Assembly: GCA_965603365.1 (NCBI GenBank)
Contig: CBFDCR010000099.1
Coordinates: 1-15,996 of the forward strand
DNA: 15,996 nt
Direction: 5' to 3'
DNA from: JAHELQ01 sp965603365
GTDB taxonomy: Bacteria > Acidobacteriota > Aminicenantia > UBA2199
Position numbers and translations under genes: made by a program. How positions within the stretch are numbered: position 1 is the first letter of the stretch; the number at the start of each line of letters is the position of its first letter. Of this stretch, positions 6,021 through 14,087 are shown piece by piece. Under the pieces are notes generated by a model. It made no database searches. It saw only the letters and a list, made by a program, of their open reading frames with translations, and was not told the origin of the DNA.

Positions 6021-7310
6021 TCATATTTCAAAAATGGAAGGAGACTTATATTTACCCTCCACCAGCAGGAAGGGAGAACCGACATTAAATTGGCTGTGGA
6101 AAAATTTTATCTCTTTGGAGACCCTCAAAACCTTCATGAAGTAAGATAAAAAAGAGGTTTTGAAGTGGAAGTGTACCGGTTGCCCACGATCAACACCGCG
6201 AAAGCGATAACCGTAAGCGGAAAAGACAATCCCGTCTCTTTCAACAAGTTTGACTTTGGCCAAAGATACCAGTATGCCCCGACCTGCTTCCTTCATGAGA
6301 GTATCCAACCCCAGGACTGTGGGCTTAATGTATAAATTAGAGAATTGTACCTGGGGAAATGGAGTAGAGGCAGGGCGAAAGCCATTGCCCGAAGAAGATC
6401 GGTTGTTTAAGAATGCGGTTTCAACGTTGGAAATGGCTCCTGAAAAGGCCCCTTTTTCGATAATGTATGCCCCCCGGGATTGCACGCCCTCATCGTCGAA
6501 GATGACCGAGCCGCTCTGGCCGTCCAGGCTGGGATCGTCAACAATATTCAAGACAGGAGAAAACAGCATATTCGGTAAACGGCTTTGCTCCTTTAATTTG
6601 AAGTGGTGTGAAAATTCCTTCAAGACCAGGGCTGAAGCCTCCGGCGCCAGGATCAGGTAGCGGGTTCTGGCATCTTTATCCGGCCGATCGGTCAGGGAAC
6701 GGAGTAAATTGTCACCCCTGATGATCGTGCGCCCTGGATCCAGTTGGGCAAAATAGATTTTATTCTCATTGATCTCCACCATGTTGTCCCCAGAGGCCAG
6801 GCTCATGATCAGGTTAAATTGACTTTTTTTATACTTTCCATTCAGGCCGTTGGTATTGGCGACATAGATTTTTTTTAAAATCTTAAGCAACCGCACCTTT
6901 CGCAGGGAAAGATCCGGGAATTCTTGAAGATGCTCGTCGAGCCTTTCCAGCAGCGCCTCAAAATCCTTACGACCAAAGCTTTCCACCGTTGGGTCAAAGA
7001 TGTTGGTTCCGACCTTTTGTACCGACACCGGTAAATAGTCGGCAAAGTTAGGTTTTTGATCCGGGATATTCACGGCACCTACCTGGGAAAAGGCCCGCTT
7101 CATGGCGGCGTCGGTGGGATTGGATAGATAAAACCCCACCGGATCCCCGGACTCTCTGAAGGCCCTGACCGTCAAATGGTTATTCCACACCTCGTGAAAG
7201 AAGATGTGGCCGTTATACCTCTCATATTCCTGCCACTCCTTCTTTTCTCTGAACATCTCAACCGTTGAGAAACCGTGTTTTTCCCCCTGCGATAAAATAC
7301 TCTGGATCAT
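6021..7310 (-). CDS. TldE/PmbA-like subunit of a TldD/TldE-type peptidase
   Basis: This 429-aa protein belongs to the PmbA/TldD family but has no HExxxH motif; the equivalent region reads APEASALVLKEFSHHFK. That is the mark of the non-catalytic TldE (PmbA) partner. The C-terminal half has the family features: FDDEGVQSRGAYIIEKGAFSG, a region like the nucleophile-clamping strands of the barrel, and RSSSGNGFRP. In Escherichia coli, TldD and TldE form a heterodimeric barrel that degrades unfolded or modified peptides and removes the microcin B17 leader. The start overlaps the stop of the TldD-like gene by 4 bp (ATGA), implying fixed stoichiometry. The C-terminal 40 residues are rich in Phe, Lys and Ser and look lineage-specific. 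The stop lies next to the intrinsic hairpin at 5974-6010. Confidence 0.8.
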   Translation of the reverse strand: MIQSILSQGEKHGFSTVEMFREKKEWQEYERYNGHIFFHEVWNNHLTVRAFRESGDPVGFYLSNPTDAAMKRAFSQVGAVNIPDQKPNFADYLPVSVQKVGTNIFDPTVESFGRKDFEALLERLDEHLQEFPDLSLRKVRLLKILKKIYVANTNGLNGKYKKSQFNLIMSLASGDNMVEINENKIYFAQLDPGRTIIRGDNLLRSLTDRPDKDARTRYLILAPEASALVLKEFSHHFKLKEQSRLPNMLFSPVLNIVDDPSLDGQSGSVIFDDEGVQSRGAYIIEKGAFSGAISNVETAFLNNRSSSGNGFRPASTPFPQVQFSNLYIKPTVLGLDTLMKEAGRGILVSLAKVKLVERDGIVFSAYGYRFRGVDRGQPVHFHFKTSFLSYFMKVLRVSKEIKFFHSQFNVGSPFLLVEGKYKSPSIFEI

Positions 7311-8572
7311 CCATCCCCCCTGGAAATCATCAGGTTATTCATCTTGATAGTGGGCTGACCCACCCTGACGTTCAGGACCTGCCCATTTTTAAAGCAATAA
7401 CTGTTGCCGGTATCGTAATGGAAATCATTGGCCACCATCTCGATGGAATTTAGTACCTCTACGATATCTCCCTGCACTATTGTGTTCCCCAGAGGTGCAG
7501 TTAAACGCCCCTTTTCGATCAAATAGGCCTCCTTAATATTAAAAAAGAACACATTTTTCTGAAACAACACCTTGCCATCGCCGAACTCTCTGGCATAGAT
7601 GCCGTAGTCGGTGGATTTAATGCACTCATCGGGGTGAAAATCACCGGCTTCCAGGTAAAGGGCATACATCCTGGGCATCGGGGTCTGGCTAAAAGCCATG
7701 GTCCTGGCATGACCACATTGATCGGCCTTCAGGAGTTGTTGATAGAGGCAGTCGGCGATGACATGACGCAAAATCCCCTTCTCGATCAAGTGGACCGATT
7801 TTGGAACTTCACCCTCGTCATCACACCGAATCCCCTGGAAAAAAGTATCTTTGCCGTCATGGGTCAGCAGATTGATCCCTTGAGAAACGATCCGACGCCC
7901 CACATCCGACATCGAGAGGGGCGACAATTTTTGATACATATAGTCTGCCTCTAAGGAGTGACCGAGAATTTCATGGATCAGTATCCCACCGGCGCCGGAA
8001 CTCAGGATCACCGGGACTTTTCCTTTAATGGAGAGGGGGCGGGCCTCCCGCTGATTGCGCACGATGGATTCTGCCCTGGCACACAGGGCATCCCGGTTGA
8101 ATTTATTCCCGTCGGTTTTCCCCTCCCCCAGTTCAATGTAATCCTGCCGTTCGTTGAGTTTCAGCCTGAGCAAGATGCTGTGGTGATTGAATCGGTTGGT
8201 AAATTCTTGCCGGTCCCGATTGATGACAAGGCGCATATTTTGCTGGATGGTAAATATGACCTGCCAGTGGGCGAGGTTTAAGTGTTCCAGGCGGTCGATG
8301 ATGGCCTGGTGATCCCGTATCATCTTTCCGGGGCTAAAAGGCATCTCCGGCTCCGCCGATGGTAATTGATGGCGACGCCCCTTTTTACCGATCCATTGGC
8401 GGGCTTCGTGAAGGGAGCTGCATTCTCTGGCGCAGCTTTCCCACCGGCCACTGTAATGGCGTTTTAGTGCCCCGATCCGGTCTCTAAAAAGATACTGCTT
8501 CTTTCCGCTATCATCGACGGTCAAATGATGAGACCGAATCTCCTCGATCAGTTCTGCCGAGAAATTTTTCAT
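7307..8572 (-). CDS. tldD: TldD-like metallopeptidase subunit
   Basis: This 421-aa protein carries HEILGH (His200, Glu201, His205) within LIHEILGHSLEAD, the HExxxH zinc motif of TldD. Cys393 in NSYCFKNGQ is the likely third metal ligand, as in the E. coli enzyme. The segment DDEGEVPKSVHLIEKGILRH is the usual family signature, and the end (VGQPTIKMNNLMISRG) matches the conserved TldD C-terminus. It would hydrolyse peptides inside the barrel formed with the downstream TldE-like protein. The first 80 residues do not resemble the usual TldD N-terminus and the protein is somewhat short for the family. The start is close to a predicted promoter, so the mRNA may be nearly leaderless. The peptide substrate is unknown; no obvious modified-peptide cluster is present. 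Confidence 0.85.
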   Translation of the reverse strand: MKNFSAELIEEIRSHHLTVDDSGKKQYLFRDRIGALKRHYSGRWESCARECSSLHEARQWIGKKGRRHQLPSAEPEMPFSPGKMIRDHQAIIDRLEHLNLAHWQVIFTIQQNMRLVINRDRQEFTNRFNHHSILLRLKLNERQDYIELGEGKTDGNKFNRDALCARAESIVRNQREARPLSIKGKVPVILSSGAGGILIHEILGHSLEADYMYQKLSPLSMSDVGRRIVSQGINLLTHDGKDTFFQGIRCDDEGEVPKSVHLIEKGILRHVIADCLYQQLLKADQCGHARTMAFSQTPMPRMYALYLEAGDFHPDECIKSTDYGIYAREFGDGKVLFQKNVFFFNIKEAYLIEKGRLTAPLGNTIVQGDIVEVLNSIEMVANDFHYDTGNSYCFKNGQVLNVRVGQPTIKMNNLMISRGDG

Positions 8573-8576
8573 ATCC

Positions 8577-8589
8577 CGCTATTGTAGCG
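8577..8589. promoter_or_regulatory. 13-bp palindrome over the tldD -10 box
   Basis: CGCTA-TTG-TAGCG is a perfect inverted repeat that covers the -10 hexamer of the leftward tldD promoter and ends 5 bp before the start codon. It could be an operator. In RNA it would only form if transcription began upstream of it. Confidence 0.35.
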
Positions 8590-8609
8590 AATTTCACCTA
8601 TAAAATCAA
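8581..8609 (-). promoter_or_regulatory. tldD: Putative sigma-70 promoter for the tldD-tldE pair
   Basis: On the minus strand TTGATT (8609-8604) and TACAAT (8586-8581) are 17 bp apart. The predicted start near 8574 is only about two bases from the ATG at 8572, suggesting a leaderless or near-leaderless mRNA. The sequence AGCGGGAT before the ATG is at best a weak ribosome-binding site, which agrees with that reading. Confidence 0.45.
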
Positions 8610-8639
8610 AGGCAAGTCGATTTTTTAAAAGGGAGAATT

Positions 8640-9872
8640 GTGGTAATATATAAAATGATTTATTTGCCTCTAAAAAGAGCGGCCCTCATGCTGGTGGTGA
8701 TTTTTACGGCTATTTTGCTGACTGCGCCAGCACTGCCTTCAAAGCAGGTGGAGAAGCCAACCCCCAGCCCGGAGCAGATTGAAAAAGAGCTGCTGTACCT
8801 CGTTAATAAAGAGAGGCTCAGTCGTGGCTTGCCTCCCTTACCGGAGGATCTGAAATTGGCGCAAGTGGCCGGGAACCACAGCCTGAAGATGGCGCTGGAG
8901 AAAAAACTCAGCCACGGCTTTCCCGGTTACGAGAGCCTGGAAACGCGGTTACGACGGGGCGGGTTATATTTTATCAGTTTTGGCGAAAATGTCGCCTTCA
9001 GCGAAACCTATATGTCCGCCATTATTCACCAGGAGCTCATGGACAGTCCGGAACACCGGGAAAACATCGTCGATCCCGAGTATACCCACTGCGGCATAAG
9101 GGTGGTGAAGGCTGATGACGACTACTATATCACCCAGGATTTTGGCCGACTCTTCACCCCCCTGGCTACAGGAGAAGTGGAGGCTGAGTTGAAAAAAAGT
9201 CTGAGCCTCTGGTTCCGGGATGAATTCGGCTACCAACTGGTCTTCCTTGCAGAGATGACGGATACCGCCCGGGCCATCGCCGAAGGCAAACTCAGGGGCG
9301 GGGACATCCGCGGCTATATTGCCAGTGCCCCGGCCAAATGGGGACAGTTCTGGCTGCACAGCCTCCTGTCGCCGGAGTTACAACGAATCAAGGATGAAAT
9401 AAAAAGAAAAATTCGCCAGATCCAGATCATGGGAGTATCCATCGGTGCCGCCTTCGGCAGGAATTCCGATTATCCGGGGGGGACCTATGCGGTTGCCGCC
9501 TTCCTGTTTGGCAACGAGTATCAAAATCTGTCTTCACTGGAACTATCACTCCTGGTATTGGAAGAGATCAACCGTATCAGAAGGGTTCAGGGATCGAAAT
9601 CGCTGAAACTGGACCCAAAACTCAGCCAGGAAGCCCTGAATATCGCCAGTATCCGCTACCACACCCCCGCATCGCTCTCCCTGAAACCGGGGAAATACCG
9701 TTTCGACCGGATGGAGGTGTTTCAGGTGAATTATCTCGCCAGGGTACCGGATTACTTTCACCCCTTTGTCACGCAAAAGGAGTATACGCGTATCGGTATC
9801 GGCGTATTTTATCCCCTAAAATATGGATTGCCGGGAAATTATTTCCTGGTTGTCCTGCTTTGTAAACAATAG
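8640..9872 (+). CDS. Exported CAP-domain (SCP/PR1-like) protein with a second, degenerate CAP-like domain
   Basis: This 410-aa protein begins with a Sec-type signal (KRAALMLVVIFTAILL). The first CAP domain spans about residues 46-172: LVNKERLSRGLPPLPED, then SHGFPGYESL with His92, FGENVAF with Glu116, and SPEHRENI with His139. It ends TQDFGRLF. These His and Glu residues line the CAP cavity. After a middle region without recognised domain (173-295), residues 297-410 repeat the CAP beginning (LLVLEEINRIRRVQGSKSLK) but lack the SH, EN and HREN residues. Function in bacteria is poorly defined; a secreted or envelope role is inferred. GTG 8640 has GGGAG 4 nt upstream. ATG 8655 is an alternative that would shorten the signal peptide. 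The gene is divergent from tldD with a 67-bp gap. Confidence 0.82.
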   Translation: MVIYKMIYLPLKRAALMLVVIFTAILLTAPALPSKQVEKPTPSPEQIEKELLYLVNKERLSRGLPPLPEDLKLAQVAGNHSLKMALEKKLSHGFPGYESLETRLRRGGLYFISFGENVAFSETYMSAIIHQELMDSPEHRENIVDPEYTHCGIRVVKADDDYYITQDFGRLFTPLATGEVEAELKKSLSLWFRDEFGYQLVFLAEMTDTARAIAEGKLRGGDIRGYIASAPAKWGQFWLHSLLSPELQRIKDEIKRKIRQIQIMGVSIGAAFGRNSDYPGGTYAVAAFLFGNEYQNLSSLELSLLVLEEINRIRRVQGSKSLKLDPKLSQEALNIASIRYHTPASLSLKPGKYRFDRMEVFQVNYLARVPDYFHPFVTQKEYTRIGIGVFYPLKYGLPGNYFLVVLLCKQ

Positions 9873-9935
9873 ATGAAGATATGGGTAAAATCACTTAAAT
9901 TTTATAAATACTGAATGGTCCTAAATGGAGGCAAC

Positions 9936-12218
9936 ATGTCAAAGAAAAACAGTTGGCGACTGAGAGTACTGGTTCTGGTCTTCATGTCGGGGGTGTTGAC
10001 CGGGTTGGCAGCAGAAAAGAAGGCAGATCCCTCCCTGCTGACACTGGATCGGATCTTCGATTCCGATGACTTCAATCTGGAGCGGTTCGGGCCGGCCCGC
10101 TGGCTGAAAACCTTTCCCGGTTACACCACCCTGGAGCCCTCCGAGACCACAAAGAAGGCCCAGGATATCGTCCGTTACCATGCCGCTGCCGGCGAGCGGG
10201 ATGTCCTGGTGGCCGCCGACCGCCTGATTCCGCCAGGAGTAGAAAAACCCTTAACGATAGAAGACTATGCCTGGTCGCCGGATGGCCAATGGTTGTTGAT
10301 CTTTACCAATTCCCGGAGGGTCTGGCGTCAGAATACCCGGGGCGATTACTGGGTGCTGCACCTGACAAGAGGGGATTTACACCAACTGGGCGGCGGGAAA
10401 GCCGACCCCTCCAGCCTGATGTTTGCCAGGTTTTCCCCCGACAGCAGCCGAGTGGCCTACGTGCGGCAGCGCAATATTTTCGTGGAGCACCTGCCCACCG
10501 GCAACATTGTGCAACTGACACGGGACGGCTCCGATACGATTATTAACGGCACCACCGATTGGGCCTACGAGGAAGAATTCTTCCTGCGGGATGCCTATCG
10601 TTGGAGCCCTGACAGCCAATGGGTCGCCTACTGGCAGTTCGATACCGAGGGAGTACGGGACTTTTACCTGATCAACAATACCGACGACCTCTATTCCCGT
10701 ATCATCCCGCTGCAGTATCCCAAGGCGGGGGAGACCAACTCCGCCTGCCGGCTGGGGGTCGCCCGAGCCGACGGTGGCCAGACCGGTGACACCTTGTGGT
10801 TCGAGCCGCCCGGAGACCCCCGCAGCCACTACATCCCCCGCATGGACTGGGCGGCCAATTCGGAAGAGATCCTGATCCAGCGCATGAATCGGCTGCAGAA
10901 CGAAAATCGCCTGATGATTGCCGACATCCACAGCCGCAGCCTGAGCACCATATTAATCGAAAAAGACGAAGCCTGGATCGATATCCACGACGATCTCTAT
11001 TGGTTAAAAAAGGGGGAATATTTTACCTGGATCAGCGAACGAGACGGCTGGCGCCATGTCTACCGGATCTCAAGGGACGGTAAAAACATTCGGCCCATCA
11101 CCGCCGGTTCCTATGATGTAATAGATGTATTAAAAGTGGATGAGAACAAAGGCTGGCTCTATTATATTGCTTCCCCCCAAAATCCGGGACAGCGATATCT
11201 TTTCCGCGCCCCCCTGTGGCGAACAGGAAAACCTCAGCGGCTCTCCCCTATCCGGCAGCCGGGAACCCACCGCTATCAGGTATCCAGCGCAGGCCGGTGG
11301 GCCATCCATACTTATTCGACCTTCGATTCAGCGCCGATTACCGACCTGGTGCGCCTGCCGGATCACAAAAGGGTGCGCCTGCTGGTAGAGAACGGCCATT
11401 TGAGGGAACGGGTCAACCGCCTGAAGCGCAGTCCCGGCGAATTCTTCCGGGTGGATATCGGCGGCGGCGTAATGCTGGATGGCTGGTGCATCAAGCCTGC
11501 CGATTTTGATCATCAAAAAAACTATCCCGTTCTATTTTATGTCTACGGTGAGCCCTGGGCTCAAACAGTATTGGATCGCTGGCGCGGCAACACCTATCTA
11601 TGGCACCTTTTGTTGGCTCAAAAAGGCTACGTGGTCATCAGCGTGGACAACCGGGGGACACCGGCCCCTAGGGGGCGACACTTTCGCAAATGCATTTATC
11701 GGCAGATCGGTATCCTGAATTCCCATGACCAGGCCGCGGCGGTACGGACCATCCTGAAACAGAGATCTTACCTGGATCCCCAGCGGGTGGGAGTTTGGGG
11801 CTGGAGCGCCGGGGGCACCATGACCCTCAATTGCCTGTTCCGTTATCCGGAACTGTACGCCGCCGGCATGGCGGTGGCCCCGGTGGCCAACCAGCGGTAC
11901 TACGACTCCATCTACCAGGAACGTTATATGGGACTTCCCCAGGAGAACCCAGACGGCTACCGCGAAGGCTCCCCCATTACCCACGCCCAGGGGCTCAAAG
12001 GAAACCTCCTGATCGTGCACGGCACCGGCGACGACAACGTCCACTACCAGAATACCGAAGCCCTGGTCAACGAGTTGGTCAAACACAAAAAGACCTTCGA
12101 CATGATGTCTTATCCCAACCGCTCCCACGGTATTTACGAAGAGGAAAATACCACCCGCCATCTCTATGGATTGCTTTTTCGATATCTCACCACCCATATG
12201 CCTCCTCACCCTGAATGA
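9936..12218 (+). CDS. Exported dipeptidyl-peptidase IV-type serine peptidase (S9B family)
   Basis: This 760-aa enzyme carries a cleavable signal (RVLVLVFMSGVLTGLAA), a beta-propeller domain (about 40-490) and an alpha/beta-hydrolase domain (about 500-760). The catalytic triad is Ser624 in GWSAGG, Asp699 in HGTGDDNVH and His731 in SHGIY. The Asp-His spacing is the same as in human DPP-IV. DWAYEEE with Glu212-Glu213 is the double-Glu motif that holds the free N-terminus of the substrate, so the enzyme should release N-terminal X-Pro or X-Ala dipeptides in the periplasm. ATG 9936 was chosen over ATG 9915 because TGGAGG lies 4 nt upstream and the signal peptide then has the usual form. It follows the CAP gene after 63 bp, in a gap with no clear promoter, so the two may be co-transcribed. 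Confidence 0.93.
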   Translation: MSKKNSWRLRVLVLVFMSGVLTGLAAEKKADPSLLTLDRIFDSDDFNLERFGPARWLKTFPGYTTLEPSETTKKAQDIVRYHAAAGERDVLVAADRLIPPGVEKPLTIEDYAWSPDGQWLLIFTNSRRVWRQNTRGDYWVLHLTRGDLHQLGGGKADPSSLMFARFSPDSSRVAYVRQRNIFVEHLPTGNIVQLTRDGSDTIINGTTDWAYEEEFFLRDAYRWSPDSQWVAYWQFDTEGVRDFYLINNTDDLYSRIIPLQYPKAGETNSACRLGVARADGGQTGDTLWFEPPGDPRSHYIPRMDWAANSEEILIQRMNRLQNENRLMIADIHSRSLSTILIEKDEAWIDIHDDLYWLKKGEYFTWISERDGWRHVYRISRDGKNIRPITAGSYDVIDVLKVDENKGWLYYIASPQNPGQRYLFRAPLWRTGKPQRLSPIRQPGTHRYQVSSAGRWAIHTYSTFDSAPITDLVRLPDHKRVRLLVENGHLRERVNRLKRSPGEFFRVDIGGGVMLDGWCIKPADFDHQKNYPVLFYVYGEPWAQTVLDRWRGNTYLWHLLLAQKGYVVISVDNRGTPAPRGRHFRKCIYRQIGILNSHDQAAAVRTILKQRSYLDPQRVGVWGWSAGGTMTLNCLFRYPELYAAGMAVAPVANQRYYDSIYQERYMGLPQENPDGYREGSPITHAQGLKGNLLIVHGTGDDNVHYQNTEALVNELVKHKKTFDMMSYPNRSHGIYEEENTTRHLYGLLFRYLTTHMPPHPE

Positions 12219-12270
12219 CTGACTGAGTAGACTGAATAAGTTTAGTGATATAGTTGTATTACCGGAGATT

Positions 12271-13179
12271 GTGTGTTATAAAATCGGCATGGAACCGCAA
12301 GAGAAATTTGAAGAGATTGTCGAGAATGTTTTCGCAATCCATGACGATACGTACCCCCTTTACATTGTCAAAGGAGAGAAAAACTTTCTCATTGACTCCG
12401 GCATCCTTCCCAGGGCCCGTCAATTCCACCGGAATATCGAGACCGTGCTGCCGGGTGAGAAAATCGATACCCTGCTGCTCACCCACTCCCACTACGACCA
12501 TCTGGGCACGGCCTCTTACCTGCAAAACATCTATGAATTTGACGTCCGGTGTTCCCATCAGGCGGCTGAACTGCTCAACAGTCCGGACATGGTGGAGATG
12601 ATCGACTATCGCAACCAGGAAGCCAAACAAAAGTTCAATGACCGTTCCAAGACTCGATTTGAAACCCTGAAGAATGTGCAGGGGGTGGCCGAAGGGGATC
12701 GCATCCGGGTGGATGCCAATCGTTTCTTTGAAGTTATCGCCGTCCCCGGACACTCCGACTGCGCCGTGGCCTACTTGCTGCTGCCGGAAAAGATACTGTT
12801 TGCCGGTGATGCCGCCGGGATGAAGGATCACAACGGCTTTATCTGGCCTGTCTTTTTCTCCAATTACGATCAATATGAAAAGAGCCTGGCCAGGATGGAT
12901 AAAATCGAAGCGGAGGCATTGGCCTGCGGCCACGCTCGACTGATCAAAGGTAAGGAGAACGTTCAAGCCTACTTCAAGGAGGCCACTGCCACCACCCGAA
13001 GGTTAAAAATGGAAATTATCGGTAAACTCCATCGGGGTGAAGAGGCGATGATCATAGCCGAATCGATCCAGGAGAAGCGTTTCATCCCCAATTCGGTCCT
13101 GGGTGAGGGCGAGGATTTTGTGATGAATGTCTTTGCCATTGTAAACACCGTGAGCAATGCCCTCGGCCCCCAGGGATAG
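12271..13179 (+). CDS. Metallo-beta-lactamase-fold hydrolase, paralogue A
   Basis: The protein has the MBL metal motif THSHYDHLG (His72, His74, Asp76, His77). The other ligands are His161 (VPGHS), Asp180 (FAGDAAG) and His221 (ACGHA), a complete binuclear site. The arrangement is that of glyoxalase II/LACTB2-like hydrolases. A roughly 80-residue helical tail follows. The substrate is unknown. GTG 12271 has GGAG only 3 nt upstream. ATG 12289 is equally plausible, because there the N-terminus aligns exactly with that of the next gene; that start has no visible ribosome-binding site. The next gene is a paralogue starting 3 bp after this stop. No signal peptide is present, so it should be cytoplasmic, unlike the flanking exported proteins. 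Confidence 0.85.
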   Translation: MCYKIGMEPQEKFEEIVENVFAIHDDTYPLYIVKGEKNFLIDSGILPRARQFHRNIETVLPGEKIDTLLLTHSHYDHLGTASYLQNIYEFDVRCSHQAAELLNSPDMVEMIDYRNQEAKQKFNDRSKTRFETLKNVQGVAEGDRIRVDANRFFEVIAVPGHSDCAVAYLLLPEKILFAGDAAGMKDHNGFIWPVFFSNYDQYEKSLARMDKIEAEALACGHARLIKGKENVQAYFKEATATTRRLKMEIIGKLHRGEEAMIIAESIQEKRFIPNSVLGEGEDFVMNVFAIVNTVSNALGPQG

Positions 13180-13182
13180 GTA

Positions 13183-14073
13183 ATGGTCAAAGTCAAGAAA
13201 TTCGAGAACATCGACGAAAACCTCATCTTAATACATAACAAGGTATTCCCCCTCTATATCGTGAAGGGGGAAAAGAATTTCTTGATCGACAGCGGGGCCA
13301 CCGCCCTGGCCCATACATTTTTAGACGGCATCAACCGGGTAATGAACGGCCAGGACATCGATGTCCTGCTCCTGACCCATACCCACTGGGATCATATCGG
13401 CGCCGCCTCGTTTTTACAGAAAAAATTCGATTTTGAGGTACTGGGATCCCAGCGGACAGCGGAGCTGCTAAACAAGAGCAAGGTCGTTGCGATCATCAAT
13501 CGCCTCAACCAGGATTACAAAAAATTGGCGGGGGAGACGTCCGACACGGCCTTTGAAATGTTGAGAAATTTAAAAGGGCTCGGGGAGGGTGACCGCATCA
13601 GAATCGATGAAGATCGATACTTCGAGGTCATCGAGACGCCGGGACATACCCGCTGCTCCCTGTCGTACCTGCTGCAGCCGGAAAAAATCCTGTTTCCCGG
13701 TGATGCCGCCGGTGTAATCGAGCAGGACGGCAGCATCAAGCCGCTGTTTCTTTCCAGTTACCGGCAGTATGAAGAGTCCCTGTTAAGACTCATGAACATC
13801 GAGGCAGCCATCCTGGCCTTCCCCCACAATCGCTATATCCGCGGTCCACAGCGGATCAAAGATTTTTTAAATCGATCCCTGATGAGGACCCGGCAGGTCA
13901 GGGACTTCATTCTACAAAGTTTAACGGAACCGTATGAAGTTGACCGGATTGCCGAAGACCTGGTTAGCAAGGAATTTCCCAGGCCGACGCTGCTGGGGCC
14001 GAAGGAGGCCCTGATGATCAACATGAAGGCCATGGTCAAGGTCATCGCCAGAGAATTAACGAACTTTAAATAA
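13183..14073 (+). CDS. Metallo-beta-lactamase-fold hydrolase, paralogue B
   Basis: This 296-aa protein has THTHWDHIG (His66, His68, Asp70, His71), with His155 (TPGHT), Asp174 (FPGDAAG) and His215 (FPHNR) completing the metal site. It is clearly a tandem duplicate of the preceding gene: PLYIVKGEKNFLIDSG is identical in both, and spacing between motifs is conserved. The DNA over that shared block differs mostly at silent positions, which points to an old duplication kept under selection. The two presumably act on related substrates or as a heterodimer. It has the same C-terminal helical extension and no signal peptide. The start lies 3 bp after the previous stop, so translation is probably coupled. 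Confidence 0.85.
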   Translation: MVKVKKFENIDENLILIHNKVFPLYIVKGEKNFLIDSGATALAHTFLDGINRVMNGQDIDVLLLTHTHWDHIGAASFLQKKFDFEVLGSQRTAELLNKSKVVAIINRLNQDYKKLAGETSDTAFEMLRNLKGLGEGDRIRIDEDRYFEVIETPGHTRCSLSYLLQPEKILFPGDAAGVIEQDGSIKPLFLSSYRQYEESLLRLMNIEAAILAFPHNRYIRGPQRIKDFLNRSLMRTRQVRDFILQSLTEPYEVDRIAEDLVSKEFPRPTLLGPKEALMINMKAMVKVIARELTNFK

Positions 14074-14087
14074 AAAGGACGATTCCG

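Noticed and set aside
5745..6149. 134-codon plus-strand open frame across the gene-poor interval
   Set aside because: It runs straight through the strong terminator and into antisense of the tldE-like gene, has no good ribosome-binding site at 5745 or 5796, and its residue composition past 5970 is that of the hairpin and T run.
10377..10931. 184-codon minus-strand open frame opposite the propeller domain of the peptidase
   Set aside because: It is a shadow of the DPP-IV coding sequence, produced by its G+C-rich codons.
11598..12209. 203-codon minus-strand open frame opposite the DPP-IV gene
   Set aside because: It is antisense to conserved catalytic-domain codons including Ser624, Asp699 and His731; no ribosome-binding site or domain supports it.
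12259..12966. 235-codon minus-strand open frame opposite MBL paralogue A
   Set aside because: It is the reverse of a clearly conserved metallo-beta-lactamase gene and has no recognisable domain.
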